Shown piece by piece: positions 32,886-41,129 of a stretch of 41,763 bases of DNA. Every line of letters begins with the position of its first letter. Position 1 is the stretch's first letter. Location of the stretch: assembly GCF_028291745.1 (NCBI RefSeq), contig NZ_JAQGNQ010000106.1, forward strand, positions 1 to 41,763, read 5' to 3'. Below the pieces are notes generated by a model. The model did no database searches and was not told the origin of the DNA. It was given only the letters and a program-made list of their open reading frames with translations. This stretch comes from Ramlibacter sp. (GTDB lineage: Bacteria; Pseudomonadota; Gammaproteobacteria; Burkholderiales; Burkholderiaceae_C). Made by a program: the position numbers and the translations under genes.

Positions 32886-35276
32886 ATGTCTGCACGCTTC
32901 GAAGCGACCTCCCTGGTCGTTCCGTTTGAAAACCTGAGAATGTCCGACGTCGAGGTGGTCGGCGGCAAGAACGCCAGCCTCGGCGAAATGATCTCGCAGT
33001 TGCCCGATGGCGTGCGGGTTCCTGGGGGCTTCGCCACCACGGCCCATGCCTTCCGTGAATTCCTCAAGCACGACGGCCTGGCCGAGCGGATCCGCCAGCG
33101 CCTGGACACCCTAGACACCGAAGACGTGCGGGCTCTGGCCGCGGCCGGGGCGGAGATCCGCGGCTGGATCGAGGCGCAGCCCTTCCCGCCGGCGCTGGAA
33201 CACGAGATCCGCGTCCACTACGAGAAGCTGGCCGGTGCCAACCGCAACGCCAGCTTCGCGGTGCGCTCCTCCGCCACCGCGGAAGACCTGCCCGACGCGT
33301 CCTTCGCCGGCCAGCAGGAGACCTTCCTCAACGTCGTGGGCATCGAGACGGTGCTGCACAAGATGAAGGAGGTGTTCGCCTCCCTGTACAACGACCGTGC
33401 CATCAGCTATCGCGTGCACAAGGGCTTTGCGCACGAGCACGTGGCGCTCTCGGCCGGCGTGCAGCGGATGGTGCGCTCCGACCTCGGCGCGGCGGGCGTC
33501 ATGTTCACCATCGACACCGAGTCGGGCTTCAAGGACGTGGTGTTCATCACCTCGAGCTACGGCCTGGGCGAGACGGTGGTGCAGGGCGCCGTCAACCCCG
33601 ACGAGTTCTACGTGCACAAGCCGATGCTCAACGCGGGCCACAAGGCGGTGATCCGGCGCAACCTCGGTTCCAAGCTGATCCAGATGGTGTTCGCCGGCGA
33701 GGAAGACCGCAAGCAGGGCGCCAAGCTGGTCAAGACCGTCGACGTGCCGCTCGAGCAGCGCAACCGCTATTCGCTCACCGACGACGAGGTGCAGGCCCTG
33801 GCGCGCTATGCCCTGGTCATCGAGCAGCACTACGGCCGGCCGATGGACATCGAGTGGGGCAAGGACGGCACCGACGGCCTGCTGTACATCCTGCAGGCGC
33901 GGCCCGAGACGGTGAAGAGCCAGAGCGAGGGCAAGTCCGAGCTGCGCTACAAGTTGAAGGGCAAGGGCGCCGTGCTGGCCGAAGGCCGGGCCATCGGCCA
34001 GAAGGTTGGAACGGGCCCGGTTCGCCTCGTGTACAGCACCGCCGAAATGGACCGCGTGCAGGCCGGCGACGTGCTGGTCACCGACATGACCGACCCCAAC
34101 TGGGAACCGGTGATGAAGCGCGCCAGCGCCATCGTCACCAACCGCGGCGGACGCACCTGCCACGCGGCGATCATCGCGCGCGAGCTGGGCATCCCGGCGG
34201 TGGTCGGCTGCGGCGACGCGACCGAGATCCTGAAGGACGGCACGCTGGTCACCGTGAGCTGTGCCGAGGGCGACACGGGCTACATCTACGACGGCCTGCT
34301 GGAGACCGAAGTCACCGAGGTGCAGCGGGGCGCCATGCCTCCCATCAAGACCAAGATCTCGATGAACGTGGGCAACCCGCAGCTGGCCTTCGACTTCGCG
34401 CAACTGCCCAATGAAGGCGTCGGCCTCGCGCGGCTCGAATTCATCATCAACAACAACATCGGCGTGCACCCGAAGGCGATTCTCGAGTACCCGAACATCG
34501 ATGCCGACCTGAAGAAGGCGGTGGAGTCGGTGGCCCGCGGCCATGCCTCGCCGCGCGCGTTCTACGTCGACAAGGTGGCCGAGGGCGTGGCGACCATCGC
34601 GGCGGCCTTCTGGCCCAAGCCGGTGATCGTGCGCCTGTCGGACTTCAAGTCCAACGAGTACCGCAAGCTCATTGGCGGCAGCCGCTACGAACCGGAGGAA
34701 GAGAACCCGATGCTGGGCTTCCGGGGCGCGGCGCGCTACATCAGCGCGGACTTCAAGGAAGCCTTCGTGATGGAGTGCGAGGCGCTGGTGCGCGTGCGCA
34801 GCGAGATGGGCCTGACCAACGTGCAGGTGATGGTGCCTTTCGTGCGCACGCTCAAGCAGGCCGAGCGCGTGACCGGGCTGCTGGCCGAACAGGGCCTCAA
34901 GCGCGGCCAGAACGATCTCAAGGTCATCATGATGTGCGAGATCCCGAGCAACGCCATCCTGGCCGACGAGTTCCTCGAATACTTCGACGGCTTCTCGATC
35001 GGTTCCAACGACCTCACGCAGCTCACGCTCGGCCTCGATCGCGACTCCGGGCTGGAACTGCTGGCAGCCGACTTCGACGAGCGCGATCCGGCCGTCAAGG
35101 CCATGCTCTCGCGCGCCATCCAGGCCTGCGTGAAGCAAGGCAAGTACGTGGGCATCTGCGGCCAGGGCCCCAGCGACCACCCGGACTTCGCGGTGTGGCT
35201 GGTGGAGCAGGGCATCACCTCGATCTCGCTCAACCCCGACAGCGTGATCGCCACCTGGCAGAAACTGGCCGAGTGA
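32886..35276 (+). CDS. ppsA: Phosphoenolpyruvate synthase
   Basis: The 796-residue protein has the three-part PPDK/PpsA layout: N-terminal nucleotide-binding domain ([32 protein letters not shown]), a central phosphohistidine domain ([20 protein letters not shown], His about 426, preceded by the Thr that PSRP modifies), and a C-terminal PEP-binding barrel ending with [11 protein letters not shown] (Cys about 758). It makes PEP from pyruvate for gluconeogenesis. The frame extends 98 codons upstream, but family length and sequence place the start at ATG 32886. Confidence 0.95.
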   Translation: MSARFEATSLVVPFENLRMSDVEVVGGKNASLGEMISQLPDGVRVPGGFATTAHAFREFLKHDGLAERIRQRLDTLDTEDVRALAAAGAEIRGWIEAQPFPPALEHEIRVHYEKLAGANRNASFAVRSSATAEDLPDASFAGQQETFLNVVGIETVLHKMKEVFASLYNDRAISYRVHKGFAHEHVALSAGVQRMVRSDLGAAGVMFTIDTESGFKDVVFITSSYGLGETVVQGAVNPDEFYVHKPMLNAGHKAVIRRNLGSKLIQMVFAGEEDRKQGAKLVKTVDVPLEQRNRYSLTDDEVQALARYALVIEQHYGRPMDIEWGKDGTDGLLYILQARPETVKSQSEGKSELRYKLKGKGAVLAEGRAIGQKVGTGPVRLVYSTAEMDRVQAGDVLVTDMTDPNWEPVMKRASAIVTNRGGRTCHAAIIARELGIPAVVGCGDATEILKDGTLVTVSCAEGDTGYIYDGLLETEVTEVQRGAMPPIKTKISMNVGNPQLAFDFAQLPNEGVGLARLEFIINNNIGVHPKAILEYPNIDADLKKAVESVARGHASPRAFYVDKVAEGVATIAAAFWPKPVIVRLSDFKSNEYRKLIGGSRYEPEEENPMLGFRGAARYISADFKEAFVMECEALVRVRSEMGLTNVQVMVPFVRTLKQAERVTGLLAEQGLKRGQNDLKVIMMCEIPSNAILADEFLEYFDGFSIGSNDLTQLTLGLDRDSGLELLAADFDERDPAVKAMLSRAIQACVKQGKYVGICGQGPSDHPDFAVWLVEQGITSISLNPDSVIATWQKLAE

Positions 35277-35287
35277 CCGTCCCCGAA

Positions 35288-35317
35288 CAGGCTGCCTGGC
35301 CCGCGCCAGGCAGCCTG
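35288..35317 (+). terminator. Intrinsic terminator of ppsA
   Basis: CAGGCTGCCTGG (35288-35299), loop CCCGCG, CCAGGCAGCCTG (35306-35317) is a perfect 12-pair stem followed by TTGT, 11 bases after the ppsA stop. The T-tract is short but the stem is very stable. Confidence 0.8.
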
Positions 35318-35330
35318 TTGTCGCGCACGG

Positions 35331-35336
35331 TATAAT
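35331..35336 (+). promoter_or_regulatory. -10 element of the rpsF operon promoter
   Basis: A consensus TATAAT lies at 35331-35336, 86 bases before rpsF and just beyond the ppsA terminator. A good -35 is not evident; the expected position falls in the terminator stem. Transcription would start near 35343 and include the structured leader. Confidence 0.55.
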
Positions 35337-35350
35337 CGTGGGCTTCCCTT

Positions 35351-35400
35351 GCCGCACCCCATTTGGCGACCTTTCCTGGTCGCAGACGCCCGGGGGCGGC
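35351..35400 (+). promoter_or_regulatory. Structured rpsF leader, candidate S6:S18 autoregulatory RNA
   Basis: An outer helix pairs GCCGC-A-CCCC (35351-35360) with GGGGGCGGC (35392-35400), with a bulged A. An inner hairpin is GCGACC (35366-35371), loop TTTCCT, GGTCGC (35378-35383). The helices are joined by an asymmetric loop (ATTTG opposite AGACGCCC). A leader RNA bound by the S6:S18 protein complex is known upstream of rpsF in many bacteria. The position fits, but I could not match the motif base by base. Confidence 0.5.
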
Positions 35401-35422
35401 TTTCGACCCACAAGGAGTCTCA

Positions 35423-35788
35423 ATGCGTCACTATGAAATCGTCTTGCTGATCCACCCGGATCAGAGCGAGCAGGTTCCGGCCATGCTGGAGCGCTACAAG
35501 GGCATGATCACCGCCGGCAACGGCAAGGTGCACCGGGTCGAGGACTGGGGCCGCCGCCAGCTGGCCTACCAGATCAGCAAGCTCGCCAAGGCCCACTTCC
35601 TGTGCATCAACATCGAGGCCGACCAGGCCGTGATGAGCGAACTGGAACACGCGTTCCGCTTCAACGATGCCGTGCTGCGCCACCTGACCGTGGTCAAGAA
35701 GAAGGCCGACACGGGCCCGTCCTCCATGATGAAGACCGTGGAGCGCGAGGAAGCCCGCAAGGCGCAGCAGGCCGAGTTCCAGTCCTGA
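35423..35788 (+). CDS. rpsF: Small ribosomal subunit protein bS6
   Basis: The 121-residue protein is bS6: [38 protein letters not shown] and [19 protein letters not shown] precedes the ATG at 35423. bS6 dimerises with bS18, whose gene lies two genes downstream. It heads the rpsF-priB-rpsR-rplI operon. Confidence 0.97.
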   Translation: MRHYEIVLLIHPDQSEQVPAMLERYKGMITAGNGKVHRVEDWGRRQLAYQISKLAKAHFLCINIEADQAVMSELEHAFRFNDAVLRHLTVVKKKADTGPSSMMKTVEREEARKAQQAEFQS

Positions 35789-35807
35789 TCGCCGGCATGC
35801 GCCGGGT

Positions 35808-36098
35808 GTGAACCAGACGATCCTGAGCGCGCGCATCGCGCAGGCCAAACCCCTGCGCTACACCCCGGCGGGAATACCCGCCCTCGACCTGACGCTCGAA
35901 CACGAGTCGGAAGCCCTGGAAGCAGGGCAGCGCAGGCAGATCAAGGTGGAGATTCGCGCGGTCGCCTTCGGGACCGATGCCGAAACGCTTGCCCGGCAGG
36001 CGATCGGCAGCAGTCTGCGGTTCACGGGCTTTCTCGCGGCGTTCCGCCACGGCAAGCACCCGGTCCTGCACGTCCAGTCATTTCAGCAAGACAGTTAG
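35808..36098 (+). CDS. priB: Primosomal replication protein N (PriB)
   Basis: The 96-residue OB-fold protein matches PriB: VNQTILSARIAQAKPLRYTP, then PALDLTLEHESE and a basic strand set, ending HGKHPVLHVQSFQ. The start is GTG 35808, 19 bases after the rpsF stop, which suggests weaker translation than its ribosomal neighbours. PriB helps PriA reload DnaB at stalled forks; dnaB lies 1.1 kb downstream. Its place between rpsF and rpsR is the standard one. Confidence 0.92.
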   Translation: MNQTILSARIAQAKPLRYTPAGIPALDLTLEHESEALEAGQRRQIKVEIRAVAFGTDAETLARQAIGSSLRFTGFLAAFRHGKHPVLHVQSFQQDS

Positions 36099-36109
36099 TT
36101 CATTGATTT

Positions 36110-36141
36110 TGCGGGACAGACCTTCAGCTCTGTCCCCAACA
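36110..36141 (+). repeat. Hairpin repeat in the priB-rpsR gap, related to the 4.2-kb tandem repeat
   Basis: GGGACAGA (36113-36120), loop CCTTCAGC, TCTGTCCC (36129-36136) forms a perfect eight-pair stem. The flanking TGCGGGAC (36110-36117) and GTCCCCAACA (36132-36141) are identical to the ends of both 58-bp repeats at 4218-4334. It sits within a ribosomal operon 18 bases before the rpsR ATG, so it could alter rpsR expression or mRNA processing. Confidence 0.8.
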
Positions 36142-36158
36142 TTTCCGAAAGGTCCCAC

Positions 36159-36440
36159 ATGGCCACGTTCAAGAAGTTCAACAAGGACAAGCGTCCGAAG
36201 CGCAACACCCAGTCGCTGCTGTTCAAGCGCAAGCGTTTCTGCCGCTTCACGGTCGCCGGCGTCGAAGAGATCGACTACAAGGACGTCGACACCCTGCGCG
36301 ATTTCATCTCCGAGAACGGCAAGATCATCCCGGCCCGCCTGACCGGCACCCGCGCGATCTACCAGCGCCAGCTGAACACCGCCATCAAGCGTGCCCGCTT
36401 CCTCGCGATGATTCCGTACTCCGACCAGCACCGCATCTGA
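36159..36440 (+). CDS. rpsR: Small ribosomal subunit protein bS18
   Basis: The 93-residue protein is bS18: basic N-terminus ([20 protein letters not shown]), then [20 protein letters not shown] and [20 protein letters not shown]. It binds 16S rRNA with bS6. It lies 60 bases after priB, across a hairpin repeat, and 10 bases before rplI. Confidence 0.97.
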   Translation: MATFKKFNKDKRPKRNTQSLLFKRKRFCRFTVAGVEEIDYKDVDTLRDFISENGKIIPARLTGTRAIYQRQLNTAIKRARFLAMIPYSDQHRI

Positions 36441-36450
36441 GGAAGTAGCC

Positions 36451-36903
36451 ATGCAAGTCATCCTGCTCGAGAAAGTCATCAACCTGGGCAACCTGGGTGA
36501 GATCGTGAAGGTGCGTGACGGCTACGCCCGCAACTTCCTGATCCCGAAGGGCCATGCCCGCCGCGCCACCGACGCCAACAAGGCCGAATTCGAAGCCAAG
36601 CGCGTCGAACTGGAAAAGCAGGCCGCCAGCAAGCTGACGGGCGCGCAAGGCCAGGGCGAGAAGCTCGCCGGCCAGACCGTCAAGCTGACCCAGAAGGCCG
36701 GCGTCGACGGCCGCCTGTTCGGCTCGGTCACCAACGGCGACATCGCCGAAGAACTGACCAAGATGGGCTTCGCGATCGTGAAGGCGCAGGTGCGCATGCC
36801 CAACGGCCCGATCAAGACCGTCGGCGACAGCACCGTGTCCGTGGCACTGCACACGGACGTGGTGGTCGACGTCAAGGTGACGGTGTACGGCGAGACGGCG
36901 TAA
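36451..36903 (+). CDS. rplI: Large ribosomal subunit protein bL9
   Basis: The 150-residue protein is bL9: [38 protein letters not shown], a long central helix, and a C-terminal domain ([20 protein letters not shown]). GAGGAA precedes the ATG. It is the last gene of the operon; a UUCG-loop terminator follows 21 bases later. Confidence 0.97.
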   Translation: MQVILLEKVINLGNLGEIVKVRDGYARNFLIPKGHARRATDANKAEFEAKRVELEKQAASKLTGAQGQGEKLAGQTVKLTQKAGVDGRLFGSVTNGDIAEELTKMGFAIVKAQVRMPNGPIKTVGDSTVSVALHTDVVVDVKVTVYGETA

Positions 36904-36924
36904 GCCTCTTTTCGTGCTGCCTCG

Positions 36925-36948
36925 AAAGCCGCCTTCGGGCGGCTTTTT
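36925..36948 (+). terminator. Intrinsic terminator of the rpsF-rplI operon
   Basis: AAAGCCGCC with loop TTCG and GGCGGCTTTTT (36925-36948) is a textbook terminator with a UUCG tetraloop and a five-T tract, 21 bases after the rplI stop. Confidence 0.95.
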
Positions 36949-36953
36949 CAATG

Positions 36954-37091
36954 CGGACAGCCGGACGCAGAAGACGCAAAAGTTCCGCAGAAGACGCAAA
37001 AGTTCCGCAGAAGACGCAGAAGAAGACATTCAAAAGGATGTTCTTTTGCGTCCTCTGCGGAACTTCCGCGAGTTCTGCGTCCGGCTGTCCG
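36954..37091. repeat. 138-bp palindromic element with internal 20-bp tandem repeats
   Basis: Outer arms of 19 bases are perfect: 36954-36972 (CGGACAGCCGGACGCAGAA) and 37073-37091. Inside the left half a 20-bp unit GCAGAAGACGCAAAAGTTCC is repeated exactly (36967-36986, 36987-37006), with a 12-base partial third copy. The right half (about 37043-37065) holds its near-perfect reverse complement. The element fills most of the 301-base gap between the rplI terminator and dnaB. The two outer arms suggest a mobile or hairpin-forming element; I see no coding frame in it. Confidence 0.9.
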
Positions 37092-37204
37092 AATTGCGTT
37101 CCCCACAACTTCCGGCGGCTTGTCCACAGAGAACCCCCAGTGTTGTTACTGGACATGCTTACAGCCCGCGCGGGACAATCGAGGGCTTGAGGAGAGTTTG
37201 ATTC

Positions 37205-38617
37205 ATGTCCGCAGTCCTGAGCGCCGTCGACGGCGACTTCCCCCGTGATCGGCAAGTGGCGCAGCTGCGCGTTCCGCCGCATTCGATCGAGGCGGAGTCC
37301 AGCGTGCTGGGCGGCCTGCTGCTGGACAACAACGCCTGGGATCGCGTCGCCGACCTGCTGACCGATGGCGACTTCTACCGCTACGAGCACAAGCTGATCT
37401 ACGGCGCGATCGGCACGCTCATCAACGGCAGCAAGCCGGCCGACGTGATCACGGTCTTCGAGGTCCTGCAGTCGCAGGGCAAGGCCGCAGAGATGGGCGG
37501 GCTGCCCTACCTGAATTCGCTGGCGCAGTACGTGCCCAGCGCCGCCAACATCCGCCGCTACGCGGAGATCGTGCGCGAGCGGGCCATCCTGCGCAAGCTG
37601 ATCTCCGCCAGCGACGAGATCGCCACGCAGGCCTTCAACACGCAGGGCAAGGCGGTCGAGAAGATCCTGGACGAGGCCGAGCAGAAGATCTTCAACATCG
37701 GCGAAGAGGGATCCCGCAACAAGCAGGGCTTCCAGGACATGAAGAGCCTGGTCGTCCAGCTGATGGACCGCGTCCAGGAGATGGCGGACAACCCGAACGA
37801 CATCACGGGCGTGCCCACCGGCTTCTACGACTTCGACCGCATGACCTCCGGGATGCAGGCCGGCGACCTGATCATCCTGGCAGCGCGCCCGTCGATGGGC
37901 AAGACCTCGCTGGCCATCAACATCGCCGAGCACGTGGCGCTGAACGAGGGCCTGCCGGTGGCGGTGTTCTCGATGGAAATGGGCGCGTCGCAGCTGGCGG
38001 TGCGGATCGTCGGCTCCATCGGCCGCATCGACCAGGGGCACCTGCGCACCGGCAAGCTCACCGATGACGAGTGGCCGCGTCTGACCGAGGCCATCGAGAA
38101 GCTGCGCAACATCCAGCTGCACATCGACGAGACCCCGGGCCTCACCGTCAGCGAACTGCGGGCCAATGCGCGGCGCCTGGCGCGCCAGTGCGGCGGCAAG
38201 CTGGGCCTGATCGTGGTCGACTACCTGCAGCTCATGAGCACGTCGACCAGCATGAGCGACGAGAACCGCGCCACCGCCGTGGGCGAAATCTCGCGCGGCC
38301 TGAAGATGCTGGCCAAGGAGCTCGGTTGCCCGTTGATCGCGCTGTCGCAGCTCTCGCGCGGCGTGGAGCAGCGCACCGACAAGCGACCCATGATGTCCGA
38401 CCTGCGCGAGTCGGGCGCCATCGAGCAGGACGCCGACGTCATCATGTTCATCTACCGCGACGACTACTACAACAAGGACTCCAAGGAGCCCGGCGTCTCG
38501 GAGATCATCATCAGCAAGCAGCGCAACGGCCCCACCGGCACCTGCAAGCTGGCCTTCGTCAAGCAACTCACCAAGTTCGAGAACCTGGCGACCGGCTACA
38601 ACAGCGACGATTTTTAA
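37205..38617 (+). CDS. dnaB: Replicative DNA helicase DnaB
   Basis: The 470-residue protein is DnaB: N-terminal domain (PPHSIEAESSVLGGLLLDNN), linker, and RecA-like domain with Walker A ARPSMGKTS (Lys233), VDYLQLMS, and SQLSRGVEQRTDKRPMMSDL. No intein interrupts it. The unwinding motor acts at the replication fork. GAGGAGAG precedes the start closely. A TTGTCCACA, close to a DnaA box, lies at 37120-37128 in its upstream region. Confidence 0.97.
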   Translation: MSAVLSAVDGDFPRDRQVAQLRVPPHSIEAESSVLGGLLLDNNAWDRVADLLTDGDFYRYEHKLIYGAIGTLINGSKPADVITVFEVLQSQGKAAEMGGLPYLNSLAQYVPSAANIRRYAEIVRERAILRKLISASDEIATQAFNTQGKAVEKILDEAEQKIFNIGEEGSRNKQGFQDMKSLVVQLMDRVQEMADNPNDITGVPTGFYDFDRMTSGMQAGDLIILAARPSMGKTSLAINIAEHVALNEGLPVAVFSMEMGASQLAVRIVGSIGRIDQGHLRTGKLTDDEWPRLTEAIEKLRNIQLHIDETPGLTVSELRANARRLARQCGGKLGLIVVDYLQLMSTSTSMSDENRATAVGEISRGLKMLAKELGCPLIALSQLSRGVEQRTDKRPMMSDLRESGAIEQDADVIMFIYRDDYYNKDSKEPGVSEIIISKQRNGPTGTCKLAFVKQLTKFENLATGYNSDDF

Positions 38618-38698
38618 CGTGCCGCTTTGACGCCGCTTTCCTACGCGCCGCCATGGGGGGCGGCGCGATCCTCGTTCCAACCATCCGGAGACGAGACC

Positions 38699-39064
38699 AT
38701 GGAAGACATGAACCTGATGCCCACCCTCGCCGAGGCGCAAGTCCCCATGGTGGCGGACCAGATCCCGCCGGAACTCGACGAACCCTCCCCGCTGGAAAAG
38801 GTCAAGGCCGCCGACGAAGCACGCGAAGGCTTTCCGGGCGAGCACTGGGTGGTGCTGGCCTTGGGCGTCGCCCTGTGGCAATTCACCCGCAAGCACCCGA
38901 ACTGGATCGTGCGCACCGCCGGCGCCTTCGGTGCGACCTCGCTGGTCGCGCGCGCGGCGAGCGGTCGCGCAGGGCTGTCGAAGGTGCTGCGCTTCACACC
39001 GCTGGGCAAGGGGATCAGCAATTGCCCGCCGTGTGCGCAGGGGCAGGTGCGCGCAAGGCACTGA
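38699..39064 (+). CDS. Hypothetical protein with a hydrophobic segment (121 residues)
   Basis: The 121-residue product has an acidic N-terminal half (about residues 1-50), a hydrophobic stretch near 57-72 (WVVLALGVALWQF), a Gly/Ala-rich part (AGAFGATSLVARAASGRAG) and a basic end with a CPPC pair (NCPPCAQG). The ATG at 38699 is preceded by GGAG; the longer frame from 38627 begins too close to the dnaB stop. I do not recognise the family. It could be a small membrane-associated protein. Confidence 0.6.
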   Translation: MEDMNLMPTLAEAQVPMVADQIPPELDEPSPLEKVKAADEAREGFPGEHWVVLALGVALWQFTRKHPNWIVRTAGAFGATSLVARAASGRAGLSKVLRFTPLGKGISNCPPCAQGQVRARH

Positions 39065-39107
39065 TTCCGCGCATTCCACAGGCATGTCATCCCGGGGCAC
39101 AGGGATA

Positions 39108-39184
39108 TCATCCCGGGCTTGACCCGGGATCCACTCTGCGGTTGTGCCAGCGCCGTTGTGGATTGCGGGTCAAGCCCGCAATGA
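39108..39184. repeat. CCCGGG-type inverted repeat element
   Basis: The left arm 39108-39133 (TCATCCCGGG..ATCCA) and right arm 39159-39184 are imperfect reverse complements over 26 bases, differing at compensating CC/TG and GG/CA positions. Each arm is itself a hairpin: CCCGGG-CTTGA-CCCGGG on the left, TTGCGGG..CCCGCAA on the right. A partial extra copy (ATGTCATCCCGGGG) begins at 39084. Elements of this kind are scattered between genes in many proteobacterial chromosomes. Confidence 0.8.
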
Positions 39185-39195
39185 CATCCGCAAGA

Positions 39196-39221
39196 AAAAA
39201 GCGGCGCCCAGGCGCCGCTTT
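39196..39221 (-). terminator. Intrinsic terminator of the phoH gene
   Basis: AAAGCGGCGCC (39198-39208) and GGCGCCGCTTT (39211-39221) form a near-perfect stem; read leftward the stem is followed by TTTCTTGCG. It lies 24 bases past the phoH stop. Confidence 0.88.
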
Positions 39222-39244
39222 CAGTTGGGGACCAGAGGCCCGGA

Positions 39245-40933
39245 TCAAAGCACTTCGCTGGCAAAGTCCGCCAGCCGCGAACGCTCGCCCCGCGCCAGCG
39301 TGATGTGCCCGCTGTGCGGCCAGCCCTTGAACTTGTCGACCGCGAAGGTCAGGCCCGACGAGCCCTCGGTGAGGTAAGGCGTATCGATCTGCGCCAGGTT
39401 GCCCATGCAGATGATCTTGCTGCCCGGGCCCGCGCGCGTGATCAGCGACTTCATCTGCTTGGGCGTGAGGTTCTGCGCCTCGTCGATGATCACGTACTTC
39501 TGCAGGAAGGTGCGGCCGCGCATGAAGTTCATGCTCTTGATCTTGATCTTGCTGCGGATCAACTCGTTGGTGGCTGCGCGCCCCCATTCGCCAGCGGCGT
39601 TGTCGGTCTTGCCGAGCACCTCGAGGTTATCGTCCAGCGCCCCCATCCACGGGCCCATCTTCTCTTCCTCGGTGCCCGGCAGGAAACCGATATCCTCGCC
39701 CATGCTCACCGTTGCGCGGGTCATGATGATCTCGGTGTAGCGGCGATCGTCCAGCACCTGCGTAAGCCCGGCAGCCAGTGCCATCAGCGTCTTGCCGGTG
39801 CCGGCCGTGCCGGTGAGGGTGACGAAGTCCACCTCCGGATCCATCAGCAGGTTCATCGCAAAGTTCTGCTCGCGGTTGCGCGTGGTCACGCCCCAGATGC
39901 AGTTCTTCAGGTGGCCGTAGTCCTTGAGCGTCTTCAGCACCGCCGTCTTGCCGCGGATCTCGATGACGCGGGCATACAGGCTGGGCTCGCCCGGCGCCTC
40001 GAAGTACACGAACTGGTTGATGAACAGGCTGGGCACCACCGGCCCGCTGACCCGGTAGAAGGTGTGCTGCCCCGACTGCCAGCTCTCCACCGTCTTGCCG
40101 TGCCGCGTCCAGAAGTCCGGGGGCAGGGCCAGCGAACCCGAATACATCAGGTCCAGGTCGTCCAGCGTCTTGTCGTTCTTGTAGTCCTCGGTGACCAGGC
40201 CCAGCGCGCGCGCCTTGACGCGCATGTTGATGTCCTTGGACACCAGCACCACCTGCCGCGGCGCATGCTTTTCCTGCAGGGCCTGCACCACGCTCAGGAT
40301 CTGGTTGTCGGCCTTGCCGGGCGGCAGCCCCATCGGCAGCCCCGAGGGCGACAGCGGCATGGTCTGGAAGAACAGACAGCCGCCGGCTTCCTTGTGGCCG
40401 GTGGCGTCCAGCCGCAGCCCGCTGGTGATATCCGCACCCGTGCCGCCCGCCAGCTGGTCGAGCGAGCGGCTCGCCTGGCGCGCATTGCGGGCGACTTCGG
40501 TCGTCCCCTTCTTGTGGCCGTCGAGTTCCTCCAGCACCACCATGGGCAGGAAGATGTCGTGCTCGTCGAAGCGGAACAGGCTCATCGGGTCGTGCATCAG
40601 GACATTGGTGTCCAGCACGAACATCTTGGAGGGGCCGTTTGCCTTCTTCTTCTTGGGAACCGGCACCGGGACGGTTACGTCCTTCTTCTTCCTGGCCGGT
40701 TGCGGCTCGTCCAGGTAGGTCTCGATGTCGGCGTCGTAGGCGCCGGCCATCACGTCGCCGCCGCCCGCGCGTTCCTCGAAATCGTCCTGCGCCTGCGGGT
40801 GTTCGATCAGCACCGCTTCAGCGGGGGTGGCCTCCGTTTTTCGCGCCGCCTTGTGCGAGGACCGGGCCGGGGCGTCAAAGGCTTCCGGCGGGAGCAGGGC
40901 GGCGCGCTTGGTGGGGGCGGGGGGCAAGGGCAT
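39245..40933 (-). CDS. PIN-PhoH fusion ATPase (PhoH2-type)
   Basis: The 562-residue protein has a low-complexity, Pro/Lys-rich start, then a PIN nuclease domain (FVLDTNVLMHDP with catalytic-type Asp; VVLEELDGHKKG). The C-terminal PhoH ATPase domain has GTAGTGKT as Walker A, ATVSMGEDIGFLPG and YVIIDEAQNLTPKQMKSLI. PIN-PhoH proteins act as ATP-dependent RNA-cleaving helicases in some bacteria. I prefer ATG 40933 over the TTG at 40966; both leave the domains intact. Confidence 0.92.
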   Translation of the reverse strand: MPLPPAPTKRAALLPPEAFDAPARSSHKAARKTEATPAEAVLIEHPQAQDDFEERAGGGDVMAGAYDADIETYLDEPQPARKKKDVTVPVPVPKKKKANGPSKMFVLDTNVLMHDPMSLFRFDEHDIFLPMVVLEELDGHKKGTTEVARNARQASRSLDQLAGGTGADITSGLRLDATGHKEAGGCLFFQTMPLSPSGLPMGLPPGKADNQILSVVQALQEKHAPRQVVLVSKDINMRVKARALGLVTEDYKNDKTLDDLDLMYSGSLALPPDFWTRHGKTVESWQSGQHTFYRVSGPVVPSLFINQFVYFEAPGEPSLYARVIEIRGKTAVLKTLKDYGHLKNCIWGVTTRNREQNFAMNLLMDPEVDFVTLTGTAGTGKTLMALAAGLTQVLDDRRYTEIIMTRATVSMGEDIGFLPGTEEEKMGPWMGALDDNLEVLGKTDNAAGEWGRAATNELIRSKIKIKSMNFMRGRTFLQKYVIIDEAQNLTPKQMKSLITRAGPGSKIICMGNLAQIDTPYLTEGSSGLTFAVDKFKGWPHSGHITLARGERSRLADFASEVL

Positions 40934-40967
40934 GGGGGGTGGGGACTCCGGATGAGATAGTCGCAAA

Positions 40968-40999
40968 ACAAAAAAGCCGCCAGGCAGGCCGGGCGGCTT
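40968..40999 (-). terminator. Intrinsic terminator of the peroxiredoxin gene
   Basis: AAGCCGCC (40974-40981) and GGCGGCTT (40992-40999) pair across a ten-base loop; read leftward the stem is followed by TTTTGTTTTG. It lies between the peroxiredoxin stop and the phoH start, so the two are probably separate transcripts. Confidence 0.88.
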
Positions 41000-41129
41000 C
41001 TTGAGATCTGGCGGTGATGACGCACTGCGTCGGGGTCAACGACATGGATTCATTATGCACATGCCCAACTGGCCGGCAATGTCAGACGCAGCGCTGTTGT
41101 TGTGTTACCTCAAGCCCGGCTGCGCTGGC

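Noticed and set aside
33111..35423. 770-codon minus-strand open frame opposite ppsA
   Set aside because: Shadow frame; ppsA is complete with all catalytic motifs.
36967..37018. Possible CRISPR-like repeats
   Set aside because: The 20-bp units are directly adjacent without spacers and form part of a large palindrome.
36872..39100. 742-codon minus-strand open frame opposite dnaB, with repeated SSAELLRLLR near its end
   Set aside because: The repeated peptide is the translation of the intergenic 20-bp tandem repeat and the rest is antisense to dnaB.
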